From NCBI GenBank assembly GCA_027924585.1, contig BSBM01002073.1, forward strand, positions 124,001 to 188,000: a stretch of 64,000 nucleotides of DNA, read 5' to 3'. Source of the stretch: Larix kaempferi (taxonomy: Eukaryota; Streptophyta; Pinopsida; Pinales; Pinaceae). The notes beneath the pieces were generated by a model. The model was not told the origin of the DNA and made no database searches. It saw only the letters and a program-made list of their open reading frames with translations. This document shows, piece after piece, positions 59,136-64,000 of this stretch. Within the stretch, counting starts at the first letter, position 1, and each line of letters opens with the position of its first letter. The position numbers were made by a program, and so were the translations under genes.

Positions 59136-59600
59136 GTCATGTACATACTTATGTTCCTAGATTTAGTATGTATATTATGCATACTATAAAAGTTGCATTA
59201 ATGAATAAGATACTACTAATATGCATGTAATGGGTAAGTGGCCTATGGTACTGTACAACATTCCATTGCTACTTATCTAGAATGAAACCTCTTTGCTAAC
59301 ATGTTGGGAGTTGTGCACACTCCTAACAAATGTTCTGGTAGAGATGGAAGGCATCTAGAAAGTTACCATGTGAATATGGGATATGGATAAATGTTGTATT
59401 GAAGCATTGGCTAAGATAATTGCATGACTATATGACATATGTCTTTATGCATAACAATTTGTTTCGAAAAAATATGAGAAGTTTCTAATCATGCAATTGA
59501 ATTTGACTTGTAGGAAAGATCGTGTACAATTACCTACAAAAGAAGGACAACAACATTTGTTCTATCAACAAAGTTCACTATCTATTGAAGATATTGAAGA
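59136..59600 (+). other. Right end of the spacer of element A
   Basis: This continues the A interior after the B insertion and aligns with 55116-55560 in B (gtcatgtacatacttatg, then ttgcattaatgaa, then gacttgtaggaaagatcgtg). It has no gene. Confidence 0.75.
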
Positions 59601-59624
59601 ATCTAAAGTTCCCAGGATCCGTGA

Positions 59625-60279
59625 TGCAGTAATTGAAGAATGCCATGATCGAGGAGTACCAGTAGATCATGAAGAATGCTGTCTGGGATGTGGTCCCGAG
59701 ACCAGAAGGGAGGTCTGTTGTGACTTCCAAGTGGATCTACAAGATCAAGCATGCTGCAGATGGTAGGCAAGTGATGAAATGGAAGATACACCAGATGGAT
59801 GTCAAGAAAGCTTTCTTGAATGGTGTAGTCGAAGAGGAAGTGTATGTGAAGCAACCACTTGGTTTTGAGACAGATGACAGGGAGGCATATGTGTGCAGAT
59901 TGAAGAAAGCCTTGTATGGCTTGAAGCAACCACCTAGGACATGGTATAGCATGATAGACAACTTCCTATCCAGTTTGGGATTTATCAAGAGTAAAGTGGA
60001 TTCCAACCTTTACTACAAGGTTGAGGCAGGAAATCCAGTGATACTCCTATTGTATGTGGATGACCTATTTGAGAAAGGTGAGGATAGATTGATTTCCGAC
60101 TCAAAGAGGAAGCTTGCTTCCGAGTTCGAGATGAGGGACTTGGGTATGATGCATTACCTTCTAGGTATGGAGGTGTGGTAGAGTGAATATGGAATCTTCC
60201 TTGGACAAGGGAAGCATGCAATAAATATCCTGAAGCGGTTCAGGATGATGGACTGCAAGGCCATGGCCACACCTATGGT
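59625..60279 (+). pseudogene. Reverse transcriptase fragment of element A
   Basis: The frame opens with the start of the polymerase (WIYKIKHAADG) and then jumps directly to MKWKIHQMDVKKAFLNGVV, so the finger region present in B (KYKARF...VLALAA) is deleted. It continues through LKKALYGLKQPPRTWYS and YVDD (60053-60064) to a stop after GMEVW (60179). The reading after that stop, GIFLGQGKHAINILKRF, reaches ATPM, where element D is inserted. The remainder must lie beyond the window. Confidence 0.85.
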
Positions 60280-60979
60280 TGTTGATGTATATGTAACTTT
60301 GGAATGTATTTCACCCATGTATTTCATATATGTATTTTGTACTCCTATAGAGATGGTATTACTCCTCTATACGGAAGTGTTTGTATTCCTATAGAGATGT
60401 TATTATTCCTCTATACGGAAGTGTCGTCATTTATATTGTAAGTGTTGTAACTTATACTTGATGGGTTATTAGACCACCTTGTTGGGGTCGGCCATGTATA
60501 AGTCATGTGGGTCGAAGGGTTATTAGACCACCCTATTGGGGGTCGGCCATCTGGGTCAAAGGGTTATTAGACCACCAATTGTGGGGTTGTCCTAGATTAA
60601 GTTAACCATGGGTTAAGCTAGACATGTAGCCCCATTAGTTTATTGGGTAGGACAGAACAAGTATAAATAGAGATCGGGAGATCTCTATTTGATCATTCAC
60701 TCTCACGCTTCTCTCATTCGGAAAGTGGCGCACTTATGAGGAGGAGGCTCTGCTGCTAGGAGAAGACTATCTCTTGTATTCTGGTTGTATCATTGCTCTA
60801 TCTATCTCTGAGAAAGTTATTGGGGTTTTTCACCTTTATGGTTTTCCCCAAGTAAAATCTGTGTCTCTTGTGTGCTTGCATTATTGTCTCCATGATTGAT
60901 ATGCTGTAGATTTGCTGTACATGTTGTTCTCTTAGTTAAGATCCTAGATCACATTGAAGTAAATTCTGAAAATTTCACA
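60280..60979 (+). repeat. 5' LTR of element D
   Basis: TGTTGATGTATATG...AATTTCACA. Three copies of the gggttattagaccacc module lie at about 60462-60592, against two in A and one clear copy in C. A short repeat in U3 is also duplicated (tatagagatg with ctctatacggaagtg, 60350-60425). The TATA box (60662-60669) overlaps an inverted repeat AAATAGAGATC-ggga-GATCTCTATTT. Confidence 0.9.
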
Positions 60980-60991
60980 TGGTATCAGATC
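60980..60991 (+). other. Primer-binding site of element D
   Basis: tggtatcagatc abuts the LTR. It has one mismatch to the tRNA-Met site (t for g at position 11). Confidence 0.85.
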
Positions 60992-62140
60992 TAGCCTGAA
61001 AGAAGGCATGATATGGCATGTATGACACTTGTTGCACTTACGATGCTAGGGCTTGATATAGCAAAAACCAGTCATCATAGAACTTTCTCTATAAATCCAT
61101 TTTGGTGAAGTTTTCGGATCTAAAACTTTTACAGGTCGAAGATCAGATCCCCATGTACCTTTTGTCCAAAGGAAAAATTCTAATTCATTATACTTTGTGA
61201 TTTATGATCTGTACAATATAGGGTTTCTGCCTCTTCCAGATCTCAGTCATAAACAGGTGACCTTGGAAAAAAGGTCATAACTTGGGATAGGAAGCTCCAA
61301 ATGAAATTTTGTAAAACTTCACAGATAGTACAAAGCCTGTACTATGTCAGGAAATGTTTTCAGAGGCCGACGTTGAACCAGTGACATGTGGCACGTCGTA
61401 CAAGTTAGCTCTCATGTTTTATCCCATAAATAGGTCATGTTGTGACACTTAGCATAACTCTCTCTCAGAGAATCCAATTGAGGTCAGACTTGTCGAGATG
61501 GAAAGACAACAGGTTGGGATATCTCAAGAAAATTTTCATACCTTGTGGATCGAAAAGTTCAAAGTTACACCAGAAACAATCAGATACATATTTTTGTCAT
61601 AACAGAATTATTTTTGTGCACCTTCATTCATGGCTTCCGGAATTTAGGGTTTCAGAGAAAGTTGGAATTTTTGTAATCGGAGACTACGAATGAATGCCAC
61701 TCATCAAAATAGAAATTTAGAGACCAAGATCAGAATTTTTGTTGGGCAGAAGAATGGGCTTGATCAGACCCTAGTTCGGGACTTTGATTGGAAAAGTGGA
61801 AAATTAGGGCTTCTGCAAAAATGGGAATTTTGGAAATCTGTAACCACGGCTGCAAGCTCCTCAGAAAAATAGAAGCTTAGAGCTTTGGATCAAACCTTTT
61901 GATTGGGAACATGAGTGGGCTTCATCAAACCCTAGTTTGGGGTCACGTCCAATGAATCCAAAAGTTTCAAAGGAAAAATTGAGGAGTGAAACGTTGCAAT
62001 TTTCAAATTCTGAATATACCAGCTTGATCAGCTCATCAAGGCGCATATTTCTATCCTTTTGAAAGTTTGAAATTAAAAGTTCCAATTTTTGGGGTTTCTC
62101 TTACAAACCCTAATCTAGCTCCAGGTCCAGTTCTTGCAAA
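60992..62140 (+). other. Leader of element D
   Basis: Non-coding leader aligned with 43000-43815 in A and, towards its end, with the leader of B (the stretch ending caagtggat). Open frames at 61442-61693 and 61690-61872 are not genes. Confidence 0.65.
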
Positions 62141-62265
62141 TCAAGTGGATTGGGTTAATCCTAGAAGAAGACGGATTGGTCACCTGCATAAGTGAAGAAG
62201 TTCTTGTCTCAGAGGGAGATGAGGCTAAGGCATTCCATAAGAATATTACAAGTAATCTTGACAGG
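62141..62265 (+). pseudogene. gag stump of element D
   Basis: Only a short scrap of Gag remains: the GLILEE-type phrase (tgggttaatcctagaagaag) followed by EEVLVSEGDEAKAFHKN, which matches residues of the B Gag (EEVPVRKGDEAKALHKK). It then passes straight into the spacer. Most of Gag is deleted. Confidence 0.75.
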
Positions 62266-63765
62266 TATGGCTTACAGGTATGTTTCGAATTTTGTTCATG
62301 GTTAAGTTTATGATATGTTTGTATTAATATCATTACAGTACAATCTTCATTAATTACTAGACTTGTCATATCACCTTAATAGAAGATATTCATTGATTAA
62401 GGTTTTGACACTTATGATTGTACTAATGCATTGTGATGTTGTATGAGGTTTATGTTGTTCGCTAACATGAAAGGTACACCAAGAAAGTCAAATCATGTTA
62501 TACTTCAAGAACATATGATCATGGTGACATGAAGACAAATATTCATCCATTGTCATGGATCACATAGAAGATCTACTTTCGAGGTATGTATAACATGGTT
62601 CTACAATGGTTAACTTATGAGACATGCAGGTTACTAGCACAAGTCACTGAAGAGAACCAAGAGACATTATGCGGGTATGTTAGACATAACCAGCTAGCAT
62701 GCTAATCTAGGTATGTTTTTCCTATATCAAGCTAGAATCCTACCTTGTGTTGGGATCTTATACTGTTGTGTTGTTGATAATGATTATTCATGAAGTCATA
62801 GGTTTGAATAGTCATGGTTGTATGCATATTATGTTTCTTACCATAATTGATGATATGACTAACCACAAGAGTCATGAAGGTATAGGTTTGAGTAATCACG
62901 GGTTTATGCATTGATGATTTAACTAATAAGAAGAGTCCTATGATCAAATAAGAATATGCATGAGTAAAAGAAGACTTCCCTGAAACCTTGAATACTAATG
63001 TTTATTATTTGTGAATGATCATAACTATACAGGTATAAGATTCTTGTGATTTGATAGTATTAAGATTATACTAATAAATGTGTGATTATGTATGAGACCT
63101 CAAGGATAACACAATGATGATACGAATAAGCATGCATAGTGATTAATGATGGATATAAGTTCAAGGACAGGTAATCCAGGAAGCAAATATCAAGAGGGAG
63201 CACACTCCAGTTTTTCGTGCAAGAAAGCAAAGGAGCACACTTCAGTAGTTTCTGCAAGGATGCAGATATTCAGAGGGAGTTGACCACTTCTCACAATCCA
63301 CATCAGAATGGAGTTGCAAAGATTCAGAGGGACTCCACCCAGCAACCAAACAAAGATAAGTATTTGAATTGTCATTTCTTACATAATGTTATTCAATGAT
63401 GTATATGCTTATGTTCCTAGAATTAGGTTGTGTATTATGCATATTAGAATAGTTGCACTGATGAACAGTATACTACTAATATACATGGGTAAGTGGCATA
63501 TGGAACTATACAACATTCCATTGCTACTTATCTAGAATGAAACCTCTTTGCTGACATGTTAGGAGTTGTGCACACTCTTAAAAATGTTCTGGTAGAGTTT
63601 GGAAGGCATCTAGAAAGTTACGGAATATGGATAAATGTTGTATTGAAGCATTGGCTAAGATAATTGAATGACTGTATGACATATTTCTTTATGTGTAAGA
63701 ATTTGTTCTGAAAACTATGAGATGTTTTCTAATCATGCAATTTAACTTGTTGTGTAGGAAAGATC
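62266..63765 (+). other. Spacer of element D with integrase remnants
   Basis: This is the counterpart of the spacers in A and B. Donor-like ggtatg occurs near 62267, 62277, 62583, 62673 and 62710. Near 63180-63350 integrase-derived phrases appear: EANIKRE, then FCKDADIQRELTTSHNPHQNGVA, in which the usual catalytic glutamate after NGVA is replaced by lysine, then IQRDSTQQPNKDK. D thus keeps more of the integrase end than A or B. Confidence 0.7.
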
Positions 63766-63849
63766 GTATACCATCACCTACAAAAGAAGGACTACAACAT
63801 TTGTTCAACAACAAAGTTATCTATTGAAAATATTGAAGATCCCAAGATC

Positions 63850-64000
63850 TGGGAAGAATGCCATGATTGAGGAGTACCAGTCAATCATGAAGATGTTTGG
63901 GATGCAGTCCCAAAGGGTAGTCTGTAGTGACTTCCAAGAGGATCTACAAGATCAAGCATGTTGCAGGTGGTAGCATAGAGACTTTTGCTGTTGTAGCCAG
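63850..64000 (+). pseudogene. Start of the reverse transcriptase of element D
   Basis: The codons for KNAMIEEYQSIMK are recognisable near 63860. The sequence then loses frame and reaches SIET followed by FAVVA, showing a deletion between the KYKARF region and the ETFAPVV region, close to but not identical with the deletion in A. The window ends inside the domain. Confidence 0.75.

Larger units (their letters stand above)
42343..64000 (+). mobile_element. Element A: outermost copia element, split by B and D, 3' end outside the window
   Basis: The A 5' LTR is 42343-42987 and its primer site is 42988-42999. Its interior runs to 44846, where element B is inserted, and resumes at 59136 after the GTCCA duplication. 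The A reverse transcriptase is then cut at 60279 by element D, which runs past the window end, so the rest of A must lie to the right. Before the B insertion the A leader shows no gag. The joined halves (…taatgttgtcca / gtcatgtacatac…) match the uninterrupted sequence in B near 55105-55130, which confirms that they are one element. Confidence 0.85.
60280..64000 (+). mobile_element. Element D: copia element inserted in the A polymerase, truncated by the window end
   Basis: The 5' LTR is 60280-60979 (700 bp). The A polymerase is interrupted exactly at its start, with atggt (60275-60279) as the expected left copy of the duplication. Primer site, leader, a gag stump, the spacer and the start of the polymerase follow. 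The 3' half lies outside the window. D matches A in its leader more closely than it matches B. Confidence 0.85.

Overview
The window is nuclear DNA of a land plant with a large, repeat-rich genome. There are no bacterial-type genes. Initiator-methionine tRNA primer-binding sites and plant-type Ty1/copia and Ty3/gypsy proteins are everywhere, and one plastid gene (psbJ) has been inserted. A gymnosperm or another very large seed-plant genome would fit, but the sequence alone does not prove it. I find no intact host gene; almost every base is satellite, LTR retrotransposon or retrotransposon remnant.

Layout. The substrate appears to be one strand-asymmetric polypyrimidine satellite (C/T-rich on the + strand) that survives as four pieces: 1-125, 22173-24396, 34709-35636 and 40918-42342. 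Four large insertions separate the pieces. (P) 152-22172 is a minus-strand Tekay/Del-like element with LTRs over 2.3 kb. It is itself invaded by G, a minus-strand gag-protease-only gypsy element (7317-16179), and its 5' LTR carries a DNA-repair patch containing psbJ. (F) 24397-34708 is a decayed gypsy element split by E (26110-32003), a young copia element with two LTR differences, a perfect target-site duplication and one nonsense codon in its whole gag-pol frame. (U) 35637-40917 is an unrecognised coding unit, now a pseudogene of about 1,000 codons rich in coiled coil. (A) starts at 42343 and runs past the window end. It is a copia element interrupted by B (44847-59130) and by D (60280 to the end), and B is interrupted by minus-strand C (45244-52443). 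Perfect 5-bp target-site duplications (AATAT for E, GGTTT for C, GTCCA for B) prove the nesting order A, then B, then C.

How the parts relate. A, B, C and D belong to one copia family sharing LTR, leader, polypurine tract and 3' region. C keeps protease, integrase and reverse transcriptase nearly in one frame. A, B and D share a derivative in which protease and integrase are replaced by a roughly 1.0-1.5 kb spacer holding integrase scraps and repeated splice-donor-like sites. This looks like a non-autonomous lineage that would have depended on C-like relatives.

The most unusual signal is RNA-structural. Downstream of the G gag-protease frame, 8.8-11.5 kb holds about 20 units that each spell an H-type pseudoknot. 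Stem sequences differ from unit to unit but both arms change together. The copia family has an independent array in its 3' non-coding region (57.2-57.6 kb in B, 46.7-47.2 kb in C) of short hairpins with a near-constant 5-nt loop and covarying stems. These two arrays are the main candidates for something undescribed. All comparisons and counts were made by eye, without alignment software.
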